Shown here: positions 45,673 through 55,887 of the stretch, piece after piece
Position numbering within the stretch: position 1 is the stretch's first letter
Layout: the number at the start of each line of letters is the position of its first letter
Assembly: GCA_964505765.1 (NCBI GenBank)
Contig: CAZDJQ010000001.1
Span: 1-64,000 of the forward strand
Length of the DNA: 64,000 bases
Source of the DNA: CAZDJQ01 sp964505765
GTDB lineage: Bacteria > Patescibacteriota > Microgenomatia > UBA12405 > JAHJSD01
Direction: 5' to 3'
Notes under the pieces: generated by a model
What the model saw: only the letters and a program-made list of their open reading frames with translations
Databases searched by the model: none
Told to the model about the DNA's origin: nothing
Translations under genes and position numbers: made by a program

Positions 45673-46265
45673 TTACCGAACTCTCTACTAAATTCTCTTG
45701 ACCGGCCGGACGGAGAAATTACTTCAATTTGAAATTCATCTTTACCTTCCGGTATCGGGTAGGTAAACCCACCGTTTTCATCAAGCAAAATCACTTCTTC
45801 ATCTATTTTTAAAGTTGCTTGAGGGTTGGTTTTTCCGGTTAACACGTATCCCTGTTCCCGAGAACTAACCCGCCTGATCCGGACGTTCGGCGGCCGGACG
45901 TAAGTCCAATACTGATAGCCGAGATAAATCAAAAACAAAGTAATTATAAAACTGACCCCAAAATACTTCACCCATTTTTGTCCCCAGCCGAACTTTGAAA
46001 AATCGAGCTTTTTTGTTTGTTCTGTTTTAATATAGTCCCGTCTGAAAAAAGCCAGCATTTTTTCCCGGTCTAAATTTAGAAAATTTGCATATTTTCTAAC
46101 ATAAAGCGAAGGGTAAAGGCCTTCGGGAAGATGTTGATAATCTTCGTCTTCCAGTGCTTGCAGAAAATTTAAAGGAACTTTAATCTCATCGGCCACCTGT
46201 TCCAAACTTAAATCTTTTGCTTGACGTTCCTGTTTAAAAATTTGGCCGACTTTTTTCATGGTCAA
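45669..46265 (-). CDS. RodZ-like HTH membrane protein
   Basis: The 198-residue protein has an N-terminal Cro/RodZ helix-turn-helix (KQERQAKDLSLEQVADEIKV, about 10-80), one membrane helix (about 103-121), and a beta-rich extracytoplasmic domain with PNVRIRR and GKTNPQATLKIDEE. RodZ links MreB to the cell-wall machinery. Here there is no MreB nearby; the gene overlaps the ftsK stop by four bases. Confidence 0.8.
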   Translation of the reverse strand: MTMKKVGQIFKQERQAKDLSLEQVADEIKVPLNFLQALEDEDYQHLPEGLYPSLYVRKYANFLNLDREKMLAFFRRDYIKTEQTKKLDFSKFGWGQKWVKYFGVSFIITLFLIYLGYQYWTYVRPPNVRIRRVSSREQGYVLTGKTNPQATLKIDEEVILLDENGGFTYPIPEGKDEFQIEVISPSGRSREFSREFGN

Positions 46266-48325
46266 GAAGTTTCTTTAGCAATTATTTTTCTTGCTTTTGA
46301 CCCCCGCGGCGGCCCGACAATTCCCGCTCTTTCTAATTGATCTAAAATCCGGGCGGCCCGGGCATAACCAATCCTCAATTTTCGCTGCAGCAATGAAGCC
46401 GAACCCTTGTCAGCATTTAATACCAAATTTTTAGCTTTGTCAAAATATTCGTCTCTTTCTTCCCCGTCAACCAACATTACGTTGTCGGCGATGGCAACCG
46501 GCTGTTTGATTACCTCTTTTCTATACTTTGCCTCTCCCTGCTGTTTTAGAAAGTTCACCATTTGCCCGACTTCTTCATCAGTAATATACGGGCCCTGGAT
46601 TCGGGTTGGTTTTGCCTGATCCGGAGGAATGTAAAGCATATCTCCGTCACCTAATAATTTTTCCGCTCCGGTCGTATCTAAAATTACCCTTGAATCAGTG
46701 TTGCTTGCCACCGCAAAAGAAAGCCGAGTCGGAATATTCGCCTTTATCAATCCGGTTAAAACATCAACTGAAGGCCGTTGGGTAGCCAAAACCAAGTGAA
46801 TTCCGGTTGCTCTTGCCATCTGGGCAATTCGACAAATATTATCTTCAACTTCAGTTGGAGAAAAAAGGATAATATCAGCCAATTCGTCAATAATGATCAA
46901 AATGTAAGGCCGCTGTTTTTCTTCGCTGACCATCTTATTATAAATTCCTAAATTTCTGGCTCCCTGTTCAGACAAAAGCTCATAGCGGCGGTCCATTTCT
47001 TGAACCGCCCATTTTAAAGCGGAAATCACTTTTTCCGGTGCCGTTATCACCGGGGTTAATAAATGCGGAATACCATTGTAACGCTGTAATTCAACTCTTT
47101 TAGGGTCAACCAAAATCATCCGGACTTCCTCGGGATTAGTTCTAAACAAAACAGTTGAAATCCAGGAATTTATCAAAACACTTTTCCCGGAACCGGTCTG
47201 GCCGGCAATTAAAACGTGAGGCATTTTCTTTATATCCGCCGCCTGGATGTCTCCGGAAACATCTATCCCCAACGGGACTGCCACTTTTGAATCCAATTTT
47301 TTAAGCGGTTTAGAAGTCAGCATTTGTTTAAGCGGAACTATTGCCGGAGACTTATTCGGCACCTCGACTCCCACTAATGACCGGCCTGGAATAGGCGCTT
47401 CAATTCGTATTTGGCCGGTAGGAGCCGCTAAAGCTAAAGCCAAGTCTGTTGCCCGCGATGTAATTTTAGATAATTTGGTTCCCAAGGCAACTTCCAAAGC
47501 ATACTGCGTAACCGAAGGACCGCGGTTGATTTCTTTAACTCTGGCCGTTATCCCGAAAGATTCAAGGGTTTCCTCAATCGTATCGGCATTGTCACGAACA
47601 TTTCCCCGATCCGCGTCAGTTCCCAAATCATCACGAAGAAACTCCAATGATGGATATTCCCACTCCTCTGGAAAGTCCGGACCGGGGCTATCGGTTAAAT
47701 CACTGAATTCATCCTGCGCCGGCTTCGGCTCAACCGATTCTTTTTCTTGTTTGGTCCTTTTCTTCCCTGCTGTCTTTTTAGTTTCACCCTGATCAGTCTT
47801 TTGGTCGCTGATAAAAGCCGGCTGCTGGACTTTTTTTTCTTTCGGCTTGAAAATATACCGGCTGATTGTCTGTAAAATTTGGGCCAGGTTTTCCCAAAGC
47901 TGTTCCAGCGAAGTATTAAATAAAACTATTAAACCAATTACCGCCAGCGCGGTAAATAAAATAAAACTCCCTGGGGAACTGATAAAAAAAGCACTCTGCT
48001 CCCAAATCCACCAGCCGACTTTTCCCGACTTAAACAAGCCCAATAAGCCGAACAAAAAAATTACCGTGCCGACAACTACATTTAAACTTCTCAACGCTGT
48101 TTTAAATCGGCTGAAAAAAACTGAAATTAACAAAAAAAGAAACGGTAAAAAAACTGAAACCAAACCCAAATAATCCAGGTAGGCCTGGTTCAGCCGGATT
48201 AAAGCCACTCCTTTCCTTAAAAAGGAAAAAATACTGATAAACCCAAGTAGGCCGAAAAAAATTGAAAATATTGACCGCCAGGTTTTTCTGCTTAATTTTT
48301 TCTTATTCTTTTTTTTCTTTGCCAT
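46262..48325 (-). CDS. ftsK: DNA translocase FtsK/SpoIIIE
   Basis: The 687-residue translocase has four N-terminal membrane helices, a linker, the motor with Walker A GQTGSGKS, RMILVDPKRVELQRYNGIPHLL and LATQRPSVDVLTG, and a C-terminal gamma domain (SASLLQRKLRIGYARAARILDQLE). It pumps chromosomal DNA through the closing septum. It starts nine bases after rnj. Confidence 0.96.
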   Translation of the reverse strand: MAKKKKNKKKLSRKTWRSIFSIFFGLLGFISIFSFLRKGVALIRLNQAYLDYLGLVSVFLPFLFLLISVFFSRFKTALRSLNVVVGTVIFLFGLLGLFKSGKVGWWIWEQSAFFISSPGSFILFTALAVIGLIVLFNTSLEQLWENLAQILQTISRYIFKPKEKKVQQPAFISDQKTDQGETKKTAGKKRTKQEKESVEPKPAQDEFSDLTDSPGPDFPEEWEYPSLEFLRDDLGTDADRGNVRDNADTIEETLESFGITARVKEINRGPSVTQYALEVALGTKLSKITSRATDLALALAAPTGQIRIEAPIPGRSLVGVEVPNKSPAIVPLKQMLTSKPLKKLDSKVAVPLGIDVSGDIQAADIKKMPHVLIAGQTGSGKSVLINSWISTVLFRTNPEEVRMILVDPKRVELQRYNGIPHLLTPVITAPEKVISALKWAVQEMDRRYELLSEQGARNLGIYNKMVSEEKQRPYILIIIDELADIILFSPTEVEDNICRIAQMARATGIHLVLATQRPSVDVLTGLIKANIPTRLSFAVASNTDSRVILDTTGAEKLLGDGDMLYIPPDQAKPTRIQGPYITDEEVGQMVNFLKQQGEAKYRKEVIKQPVAIADNVMLVDGEERDEYFDKAKNLVLNADKGSASLLQRKLRIGYARAARILDQLERAGIVGPPRGSKARKIIAKETS

Positions 48326-48334
48326 TTAGCAAAA

Positions 48335-50017
48335 TTAAATTTCTAATAGCACCGGCAGAATAATCGGCTCTCTCCCGGTTTCCTGCTTGACATATTCTTC
48401 CAGCTCTCCCTGAACTTGATAGCGGATATTATTAAAATCATAAACCGGTTCCCTAGCTTTATTATATGATTTTGCCGCCACTTTCTCAATCTTCCCCAAC
48501 AGCTTTTTACTCTCTTTCATATAAACAAATCCTCGAGAAGCTACTGTTGCCCCTTCAATCAACTCTTTTGTCTCGCTGTCAATATTTAAAATCAAAACAA
48601 TCATTCCGTCTTTAGACAAAATTCGCCTGTCCCTCAACACCGTCTCTCCGACATCCCCAATCCCCAAGCCGTCAATTAAAACTCGGCGGGCTTGATATTG
48701 ATAGGAAAAATCTACTTTTCCGTTCTCCCAAAAAGTCGGCATTTTATTCTCTTTCGGGAGCAAAACATTATCTGCATTCTCCCCCATTTTATTAATTAAA
48801 GCTTTGTATTGGAAAGCGTGCCTGGCTTCGCCGCCGATCGGCAAATAATACTCCGGTGCAACTAAATTAGCCAGCATTGCCAATTCCTGCTGCGATCCAT
48901 GGCCGGAAACATGCAGCGTCTCTCCCAACTCCTCATAAACGACCTCCGCTTTAAGTTTTATCAACTGGTTGATCAGCCGCAAAACCGCATCAGAAGTTCC
49001 GGGGACATAATCGGGCGAGGAAAAAATAAATTTGTCCTCTTTTTTTACTTTTATTTTGTGCTTTCCCAACACCACCCTGGACAAACTTGACCCTGCCTGG
49101 CCTAAGCTTCCGGCAATTAAATAAGTGACCTTATCGTCCGGCATTTTCAAGGCCTTGTAATAGTCGACCAAATCTTGATCGTTCAGGTTTTTTAAATAGC
49201 CTAATTTTCTTGCAATTTCTACATTCTTTTGAATTGACATCCCGACTAAAGCAATTTTTCTTCCGTATTTTTTAGAAGCATTTACTGCCGCCTGCCAACG
49301 GTAGACATTTGAAGAAATCGCCGTTACAAACACTCTCCCTTTTGCCTGATGAATCTCCTCTTCAAAAACTTCATTTAAAATTCTTTCTGACGGGGAATGA
49401 CCTTTTTTCTCTGCCCCGAGACAATCACTCAACAAACAGCGAATGTTTTTTTTGCCGAAGGCGGCAATTCTACCCAGCTCGGGTTGAATTCCATCCGGTG
49501 GAGTCAAATCAAATTTAAAATCCGTTCCGTGGTAAAAATTACCGGCCGGGGTCTCAATTAATAAATGATAACAATCCGGCAGGGAATGAGTAACCCTGGC
49601 CGCACTGACTTTAAATTTTCCGGCTCTTATCTGCTGCTCCGGAGTAAATTCTTTGACATTTGCCTGAACTCCGGACTCATTCAATTTATCTTTAACCATC
49701 GCTGCCGCCAGCTTTGACCCGAAAACCGAAACTTTCTTGGGTAAATCCGGAAGCAAAAATGACAAAGCCCCGATATGGTCCTGGTGGCCGTGGGTTAAGA
49801 CAATTGCTCTAATCTTGTCTTTTCTTTTAAGCAAATAAGTAAAATCCGGAATAACCAAGTCTACTCCCAGCGTTCCTCTTTCCGGAAAGCCGATCCCGCA
49901 GTCAACCACTAAAATTTGATCATTTTCTTCTTTGCCGTCCGGCAAATAATGATAAGCAAACATGTTTGTCGTTACTTCTGAAAAATTATTCGAAGCAACA
50001 ATTCTTAACGCATCCAT
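48335..50017 (-). CDS. rnj: Ribonuclease J
   Basis: This 560-residue metallo-beta-lactamase/beta-CASP RNase has THGHQDHIGAL (HxHxDH at 76-81), YHGTDFKFD and the C-terminal domain, and would cleave RNA endonucleolytically and 5'-to-3'. AGAGGA lies before the ATG. It is co-oriented between the Lon-type ATPase and ftsK. Confidence 0.95.
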   Translation of the reverse strand: MDALRIVASNNFSEVTTNMFAYHYLPDGKEENDQILVVDCGIGFPERGTLGVDLVIPDFTYLLKRKDKIRAIVLTHGHQDHIGALSFLLPDLPKKVSVFGSKLAAAMVKDKLNESGVQANVKEFTPEQQIRAGKFKVSAARVTHSLPDCYHLLIETPAGNFYHGTDFKFDLTPPDGIQPELGRIAAFGKKNIRCLLSDCLGAEKKGHSPSERILNEVFEEEIHQAKGRVFVTAISSNVYRWQAAVNASKKYGRKIALVGMSIQKNVEIARKLGYLKNLNDQDLVDYYKALKMPDDKVTYLIAGSLGQAGSSLSRVVLGKHKIKVKKEDKFIFSSPDYVPGTSDAVLRLINQLIKLKAEVVYEELGETLHVSGHGSQQELAMLANLVAPEYYLPIGGEARHAFQYKALINKMGENADNVLLPKENKMPTFWENGKVDFSYQYQARRVLIDGLGIGDVGETVLRDRRILSKDGMIVLILNIDSETKELIEGATVASRGFVYMKESKKLLGKIEKVAAKSYNKAREPVYDFNNIRYQVQGELEEYVKQETGREPIILPVLLEI

Positions 50018-50053
50018 AATAATATCCTCTCTTTATAAATCATAAATAATAAA

Positions 50054-51148
50054 TTACCATTTTGGTAAATAGTCATCAATACTCTCTGAAGTTATTTCAA
50101 CCTTTTCTTTTTCTTTTTTAACAATCAGCATGGCGACTTTGCGGCAGATACCTTCAATCGTTCGATTCAAGGTTCTAACTCCAGCGTCATATCCTAACGG
50201 CCGCACTATTTTGGGCCAACACTCATCGGCAATTGTGATTTCTTCCGGTTTCAGCCCGGTCGACTCAATTGCTTTCGGCAGTAAATACTCTTTGGCAATA
50301 ACAATTTTTTCATCATCAGTGTAAGTCGGCATTTCCAGCACTTCCAACCGGTCTTTTACTGCCGTCGCTATCCGCCGGGTATGGTTGGCGGTAGTAATAA
50401 AAATTGCCTTAGACAAATCAAAAGGGTGATCAATAAAATAATCATTAAATTTGTCATTTTGGGCCGGGTCAAGCAGTTCTACCAATACTCCCATAATAGT
50501 ATTTAAAGAATCGTCAGCCACTCGGTCAATTTCATCTAATAAAATTACCGGATTCTTTGTCTGCGCCCGACGCAAACCTTTTATAATCTGGCCGGGTTCC
50601 GCTTCCGGATAAGATCTTGGTTTTCCCCTTAGATACTGGGGATCTCCCAACCCACCGAAAGGAATTCTAATTAATTCTCTGTTCAAGGAATCCGCAATTG
50701 ATTTAGCAATAGTGGTCTTCCCGGTTCCGACCAAACCGACAAAACATAAAACCGGGGCCTGATCAATCTCTCCTGCTCGTTTTTCCTGAAGAATCAATAC
50801 CGACAAATATTCCATAATACGCTCTTTTATTCTTTCAAGACCGTAATGGCTTTTATTCAGCATTTTTTGGGCGTGATCTAAATCCAAATTGTCCTCGCTT
50901 TCTTTTTCCCAAGGCAAATTGGTTATCCAATCAACCCAATGCCATAACCGGTCAATCCCCTGCCAATACCACTCACCTTCTCCTGCTCTTCTTAATCGCT
51001 CTATTTCTCGTTCTGCTTTATCAACCAAACCGATTGGTAAATCCGCTTGTTCTACCTGTTCTGCTAATTGATCCAAATCCTGTTTTAGACCCTTCTTTTT
51101 CTTTTTTTGTTTTTCCGTCATATTATTAATTCTAACCGTTTCTATCAT
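50054..51148 (-). CDS. Lon-type AAA+ ATPase without protease domain
   Basis: The 364-residue protein matches the middle part of Lon: the helical segment LPWEKESEDNLDLDHAQKMLNKSHYGLERIKERIMEYL, Walker A GLVGTGKTT (about 138-146), IPFGGLGDPQYLRGKPRSYP, Walker B VILLDEID and sensor TTANH. It stops at the AAA lid (SIDDYLPKW). The N-terminal substrate domain and the C-terminal Ser-Lys protease domain are missing, and no fragment of them follows. No Shine-Dalgarno is visible; starts at 51157 or 51121 are also possible. Confidence 0.85.
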   Translation of the reverse strand: MIETVRINNMTEKQKKKKKGLKQDLDQLAEQVEQADLPIGLVDKAEREIERLRRAGEGEWYWQGIDRLWHWVDWITNLPWEKESEDNLDLDHAQKMLNKSHYGLERIKERIMEYLSVLILQEKRAGEIDQAPVLCFVGLVGTGKTTIAKSIADSLNRELIRIPFGGLGDPQYLRGKPRSYPEAEPGQIIKGLRRAQTKNPVILLDEIDRVADDSLNTIMGVLVELLDPAQNDKFNDYFIDHPFDLSKAIFITTANHTRRIATAVKDRLEVLEMPTYTDDEKIVIAKEYLLPKAIESTGLKPEEITIADECWPKIVRPLGYDAGVRTLNRTIEGICRKVAMLIVKKEKEKVEITSESIDDYLPKW

Positions 51149-51178
51149 TAGTTGCAAATAAATTGTGAGGAGATGTAA

Positions 51179-53269
51179 TTATTTATCGTCAGTATTATCA
51201 AAGCGAGGCTCAACTAAAACGAGATTATATCGGCCGCGGTCGTCAATTTCCTCCAGCTCAACCTTAACTTTCTCTCCAACCTCCAAAACATTTTGAGCGT
51301 CCTTAATATAGCGTTTTCCCATTTTGGAAACGTGGACTAACCCTTTCCGGCCGGGTAAAAATTCCACAAACGCCCCAAACGGCTCCACTCTGGTGACTGC
51401 TCCATCAAAAACTTCACCCGGGCTTACTTCTCTAGTGATTGCATCAACTTTATTTACTGCCTGCTTTACTTTATCCCGATCAGTCCCGACAATGCTCACT
51501 GTTCCGTCATCTTCCACATCTAAGGTGCATTCGGTTTCTTCACTTATTTTTTTGATAACTCTCCCGCCCGGACCGATTAGATCGCCGATCTTTTTCACCG
51601 GAATTTGTTTAATCACTATCTTCGGTGCGTATTCGGACACTCTTTTTCTCGGCTTTTCAATAACCGCCTCAATCTTTTCGATAATCATTTCTCTTGCCCG
51701 CTTGGCTCTTTCCAAAGCTTGTTCAATGATCTCCATTGAGATTCCGGATAGTTTAGTATCTACTTGGACTGCAGTTATTCCTTTTTTCGTCCCGGTCACT
51801 TTAAAATCCATATCGCCGTTAAAATCTTCCGCCCCCTGCATGTCGGTCAATAAAACGTAATCGTCACCCTCCTGAACCAACCCGACCGCAATTCCCGCCA
51901 CTGGGCGTTTAATCGGCACTCCGGCATCCATCAGCGACAGCGTTGAACCGCAAGTGCTCGCCATTGAAGTCGACCCGTTTGAACTCATTATTTCTGATAC
52001 TAGCCGAATCGTATAGGGAAAATCACTTTCCGCTGGAATAACCGGCTTCAAAGCTCTCTCCGCTAATGCTCCGTGGCCAATCTCCCTTCGTCCGGGATAA
52101 CCAAACCGACCGGTCTCGCCGACAGAATAAGGAGGGAAAAAATAATGATGTATATAGCGCTTAGTTTCTTCCCCGACCGGAGTTTCCATCCACTGCTTCA
52201 GAGATAATCCCCCTAAAGTTGCCACGGTCAACGCTTGTGTTCGTCCGCGTTCAAACAGAGCCGAACCATGTGTCCGTGCTAAAAGCCCGACTTCAATATT
52301 TATTGGTCTAACTTCATCCAACCCCCGCTTATCTATCCGTTTTTCAGCCAGCATTCTTTTTCGAAATTCTTTTTTAAACAGCTCGGAAACAATCTCTTTG
52401 ACCAACTTCCCGCTTACTCCTTCAAAATCATCACTCAATTGTTCGGCGTATTCTGCAATTAATTCTCTGGCTCCTTCCCCGTTGTCATACAATTGATCGA
52501 CTAAATCCGGAATTTTTTTACTCGCTTGCTGTCTAATTTTCTTTTCAACCGGGTCGGCCTTGTTTTTAATATTAATTTTTTCTTTGCCGGCTTTTTTTCT
52601 AAAATCTTCAATTGCTTCAATAATCTTTTCACCCTGGCTCTTGGCAAATTCAACCGCTCCGTAAAAATCTGCTTCCGCTAATTCCTCTACTCCGCCCTCA
52701 AGCATGACGATCCCTTGTCTGCTGACGCTGACCACCAAATCCAGATCCGACTCTTCTTGTTCAGAAGCAGACGGGTTTACAAAATAATTTCCTTTGCGGA
52801 AGCCAACCCGAACTATTCCCAACGGACCCTGCCAAGGATGTTCAGAAATATGAAGCGCCGCCGAAGCGCCGATTGCCGATAAAATATCAGGGTTGTTTTC
52901 ATGATCAACCGATAAAACCGTTAAAACTATCTGGGTTTCCTTTTTGAAATCTTTCGGGAACAAGGGACGGGCAGACCGGTCAATCATTCGAGCGTTAAGA
53001 ATCGCTTCTTCTGAAGGTTTGCCTTCCCGCTTCACCCAGCGGCTGCCCTTGATCACCCCGCCGGCATACAATCGCTCAATATATTCAATATAAAGCGGGA
53101 AATAATCAATTCCTTCTCGAGGTTCACTGGCAACTACTGTCGCCAAAACCGCTGTTCCGCCGCATTGAACCATTACCGCCGCATCCGCTTCATGAGCTAA
53201 ATGGCCGGTTTTTAATTCTATTTCCTTCCCGCCTAATTCAAATTTTTTTACAATTTCCTTGTCAATCAT
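51179..53269 (-). CDS. pnp: Polynucleotide phosphorylase
   Basis: The 696-residue exoribonuclease has two RNase PH domains (GSRWVKREGKPSEEAILNARMIDRSARPLFP and the second core around MASTCGSTLSLMDAGVPI and DMDFKVTGTKKGITAVQVD), then KH (KIGDLIGPGGRVIKKI) and S1 domains. It degrades RNA 3' to 5'. The start overlaps the rpsO stop by four bases. Confidence 0.97.
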   Translation of the reverse strand: MIDKEIVKKFELGGKEIELKTGHLAHEADAAVMVQCGGTAVLATVVASEPREGIDYFPLYIEYIERLYAGGVIKGSRWVKREGKPSEEAILNARMIDRSARPLFPKDFKKETQIVLTVLSVDHENNPDILSAIGASAALHISEHPWQGPLGIVRVGFRKGNYFVNPSASEQEESDLDLVVSVSRQGIVMLEGGVEELAEADFYGAVEFAKSQGEKIIEAIEDFRKKAGKEKINIKNKADPVEKKIRQQASKKIPDLVDQLYDNGEGARELIAEYAEQLSDDFEGVSGKLVKEIVSELFKKEFRKRMLAEKRIDKRGLDEVRPINIEVGLLARTHGSALFERGRTQALTVATLGGLSLKQWMETPVGEETKRYIHHYFFPPYSVGETGRFGYPGRREIGHGALAERALKPVIPAESDFPYTIRLVSEIMSSNGSTSMASTCGSTLSLMDAGVPIKRPVAGIAVGLVQEGDDYVLLTDMQGAEDFNGDMDFKVTGTKKGITAVQVDTKLSGISMEIIEQALERAKRAREMIIEKIEAVIEKPRKRVSEYAPKIVIKQIPVKKIGDLIGPGGRVIKKISEETECTLDVEDDGTVSIVGTDRDKVKQAVNKVDAITREVSPGEVFDGAVTRVEPFGAFVEFLPGRKGLVHVSKMGKRYIKDAQNVLEVGEKVKVELEEIDDRGRYNLVLVEPRFDNTDDK

Positions 53270-53535
53270 TTTTTCAATCCAATACTTTTAATTAAGTTCT
53301 CGTACCGCTCTTGATCGCGGGAGTTTAAATAACGCAATAATCTCCGCCTTTTGGCAACTAAACTTAGTAACGCCACTTTTGCCGGGGCATCGTGGCCGTG
53401 ATCTTCAAGATGCTGTTGAAGATTTTCAATCCGCTGAGTTAATAAGCCCACTTGAACTTCGGGAGAACCGGTGTCTCCTTTGTCGCGTCTATATTTTTTT
53501 AAAATTTTATTTTTTTCTTCTGTTGTTAAGGGCAT
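53266..53535 (-). CDS. rpsO: Ribosomal protein uS15
   Basis: The 89-residue protein has the family core GDTGSPEVQVGLLTQRIENL and LLSLVAKRRRLLRYL. GGAGAGA lies eight bases before the ATG. rpsO-pnp pairing is conserved in bacteria. Confidence 0.97.
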   Translation of the reverse strand: MPLTTEEKNKILKKYRRDKGDTGSPEVQVGLLTQRIENLQQHLEDHGHDAPAKVALLSLVAKRRRLLRYLNSRDQERYENLIKSIGLKK

Positions 53536-53601
53536 ACAAATATCTCTCCGATTTACATCTAATAAATAATAGCAAAAAACAAAGCATTTACAAGTGACTG
53601 T

Positions 53602-54426
53602 TTAAACTTTAGGTGTAGTTGCTCCGGTAAAAACAGGAGGTTTCCCTATCTCAGAAGATTTTTCTTCTGGTCTTTTTGTTTCAACTTGTTTCTGCTGTCT
53701 TTGCCTTTCTGACTTTTCTTTAATCCTCAAACAATAAGCAGCGGTTTCCAAAGCAATTGAATCGGCTTGTTCAAAGCGATCAGTTGCTTTTTTGATGCCC
53801 AAATAAAAATTATGAGCCGCCTGCCCGGGAATTTGAAAATTGCCCCGGCTGATTAGGCTGATTAATGATTCTGACAAACTGCCTTTTGACTCAACCACAT
53901 TAACTTTTGCCCAATCCCGATTATTTCCGGTCCGGGAAATCCAAATCCAATCTCCGCTGTTTACAATTTCTTCCTCCCAATCCACTCCCAAAACAAACCC
54001 GGCATCATACTCAGGCAGACCTTTTTCAATTTCTACTTGCGACGGATTAACCACTTTCTCACTGTTTCTAAATTCCACTTTTAAACTTAATCGATCATTC
54101 TCTTCACTGGAATCAACCCGCTCGATATCTTCAAGGGGGCAGTCAAAAATTATTCTCAGCTGATTGCTTTTGCCGAAAATATTTTCAACAAAATTTTCCG
54201 TTCCTGCCAAATTCGAAGCTTCACTGGACAACGACTGCGGGGTGTAAAGAGTAACCTCTTTGTTTAATGAAACCAGCAGCGCCGCTAAACCGGTTGCCGC
54301 TGCCGCGGAATCATACACTTGGCCGTCGGCCACAATTAAAAACCGGTCATTATTTAAAATAATCTTGCTGGTTTGTTCAAACCGGCTGTCCTGTTTTTGG
54401 ATTTTATTTTGCATCTGATTTTTCAT
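53602..54426 (-). CDS. Degenerate DHH-family phosphoesterase-like protein
   Basis: The 274-residue protein lies where many bacteria have an NrnA-type DHH gene (infB-rbfA-nrnA-truB-rpsO). Its start VADGQVYDSAAAATGLAALLVSLNKEVTLYTPQ resembles the DHH Rossmann start DGDAIGSxLAL..VTLY, but the catalytic Asp/His residues are gone and no DHH triad is visible. The C-terminal 40 residues are low-complexity. It overlaps infB by 23 bases. Function unknown; not likely an active nuclease. Confidence 0.55.
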   Translation of the reverse strand: MKNQMQNKIQKQDSRFEQTSKIILNNDRFLIVADGQVYDSAAAATGLAALLVSLNKEVTLYTPQSLSSEASNLAGTENFVENIFGKSNQLRIIFDCPLEDIERVDSSEENDRLSLKVEFRNSEKVVNPSQVEIEKGLPEYDAGFVLGVDWEEEIVNSGDWIWISRTGNNRDWAKVNVVESKGSLSESLISLISRGNFQIPGQAAHNFYLGIKKATDRFEQADSIALETAAYCLRIKEKSERQRQQKQVETKRPEEKSSEIGKPPVFTGATTPKV

Positions 54427-55855
54427 CTTTATAGGATACTACCATATCCCCGGCTTTAAAGTCAAGCGGTGGGGAGAAAACTAATCCGAACTCTCGGTCT
54501 TTTTTTGCTTTATTAATCTCAGCTTCGTGATGTCTCATCGAAGCGGCGACACTTTGGCCGGCCGACTCCTCATTCCGAAGTAATAGAATCTTTTCGCCTT
54601 GCAGAATCTCTCCTTCAACCACTTTACAGCCGGCAATTGGTTTTCCTTCTATTTTAAATTCCGCCAGTATCTCCGCTCTACCGAAAATCCGTTTTTCTTC
54701 CAATGGATCTTTTTTCTCCTCGATCAATTTTTTTACTTCATCGATTAACTCATAAATAATATCGGTTTTAAATATTTTTAAATTGGTTTGTTCTATTACC
54801 CGTTTAGCAGAAGCAGATAAATTAACCCGGTAGGCAAACAGCCTGGCCCCGGTGGTTTGAGCCAAGAAAACATCACTATCGGTAACTTCCCCGACACTGG
54901 CATTAATCACTTCCACTCTAGCCGGCAGATTAGCTAAAATTGCTTCAATGCTCCCTTGAACGTCAGCTTTTAAAACAACTTTAAACAATTCGTCCTCCTC
55001 TACCCTTTCTGGCTGTCCTGGCTCCGCCTGTTCGGGTTCCGGACCAACCGGCGCCCCCACCGGCGGAACTTGTTTAAATCCCAACACCTCAACCGCATCG
55101 CCGGGCAGGGCTTGATCTACTCGTTCACCTTTCCAATTATTCAACGCTTTTACTTTTGCCTTGATTTCCTCGGCATAAATTTCCTGGCCGCATTCCAGTT
55201 TCCCTTGTTTAACCAACACCGTTGCCAACGCTCCTTTTGCCTTATCATGGCTTGATTCTATAATCACCCCTTTTAATTTTTGGTTGGGTTTCGCTTTTAA
55301 ATCCTGCATTTCCGCCATTAATAAAATCATCTCTAATAATTCATCAATCCCTTTCCCCGTTTCGGCAGAGACCGGCACCATCACAATTTCTCCGCCGTAA
55401 TTTTCAACAATAATTTCAATTTCGGCCAATTGCCCCTTCAGCTGTTCTAAATCCGCAGTCGGCAAATCTATTTTGTTGGCCGCTACCAAAAAAGGCACTT
55501 CCGCCGCTTTAATGTGGTTATAACTCTCTTTAGTTTGTTCTTGCACCCCTTCATCAGCCGCCACCACTAAAACTACTAAATCGGTTACGTCAACCCCTCT
55601 GGCTCTTAGTTTGGTAAAAGCGGCATGGCCGGGAGTATCAATAAAGGTGATTTTTCTTTTTTCGCCCTCTTGATCAACCGTAATTTGAGACGCTCCAATG
55701 TGCTGAGTTATTCCTTCTGTTTCTTTTGTCTGAACTCTTGTTTCCCGGATTTTATCTAAAAGCGAAGTTTTACCGTGGTCGATATGACCAACCAAAGTCA
55801 CGATTGGAGGTCGGGCAGTATTCTGATCTGGTGTTTTTTTGTTTGCTTTGGCCAT
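54404..55855 (-). CDS. infB: Translation initiation factor IF-2, short form
   Basis: The 483-residue protein begins almost at the G domain: [15 protein letters not shown] (G1), DTPGHAAF (G3), NKIDLP (G4, Asp intact), VSAETGKG (G5). Domains II-IV are present ([32 protein letters not shown]). The long N-terminal domains of most bacterial IF-2 are absent, leaving about 17 residues. It follows nusA; rbfA and truB, the usual neighbours, are not between infB and rpsO. Confidence 0.95.
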   Translation of the reverse strand: MAKANKKTPDQNTARPPIVTLVGHIDHGKTSLLDKIRETRVQTKETEGITQHIGASQITVDQEGEKRKITFIDTPGHAAFTKLRARGVDVTDLVVLVVAADEGVQEQTKESYNHIKAAEVPFLVAANKIDLPTADLEQLKGQLAEIEIIVENYGGEIVMVPVSAETGKGIDELLEMILLMAEMQDLKAKPNQKLKGVIIESSHDKAKGALATVLVKQGKLECGQEIYAEEIKAKVKALNNWKGERVDQALPGDAVEVLGFKQVPPVGAPVGPEPEQAEPGQPERVEEDELFKVVLKADVQGSIEAILANLPARVEVINASVGEVTDSDVFLAQTTGARLFAYRVNLSASAKRVIEQTNLKIFKTDIIYELIDEVKKLIEEKKDPLEEKRIFGRAEILAEFKIEGKPIAGCKVVEGEILQGEKILLLRNEESAGQSVAASMRHHEAEINKAKKDREFGLVFSPPLDFKAGDMVVSYKDEKSDAK

Positions 55856-55887
55856 AGTAAAGATTTATCCTGCTTAACATTTTTTAT

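Noticed and set aside
48335..50017. RNase Z instead of RNase J
   Set aside because: The length and the beta-CASP plus C-terminal domain fit RNase J; RNase Z is about 300 residues.
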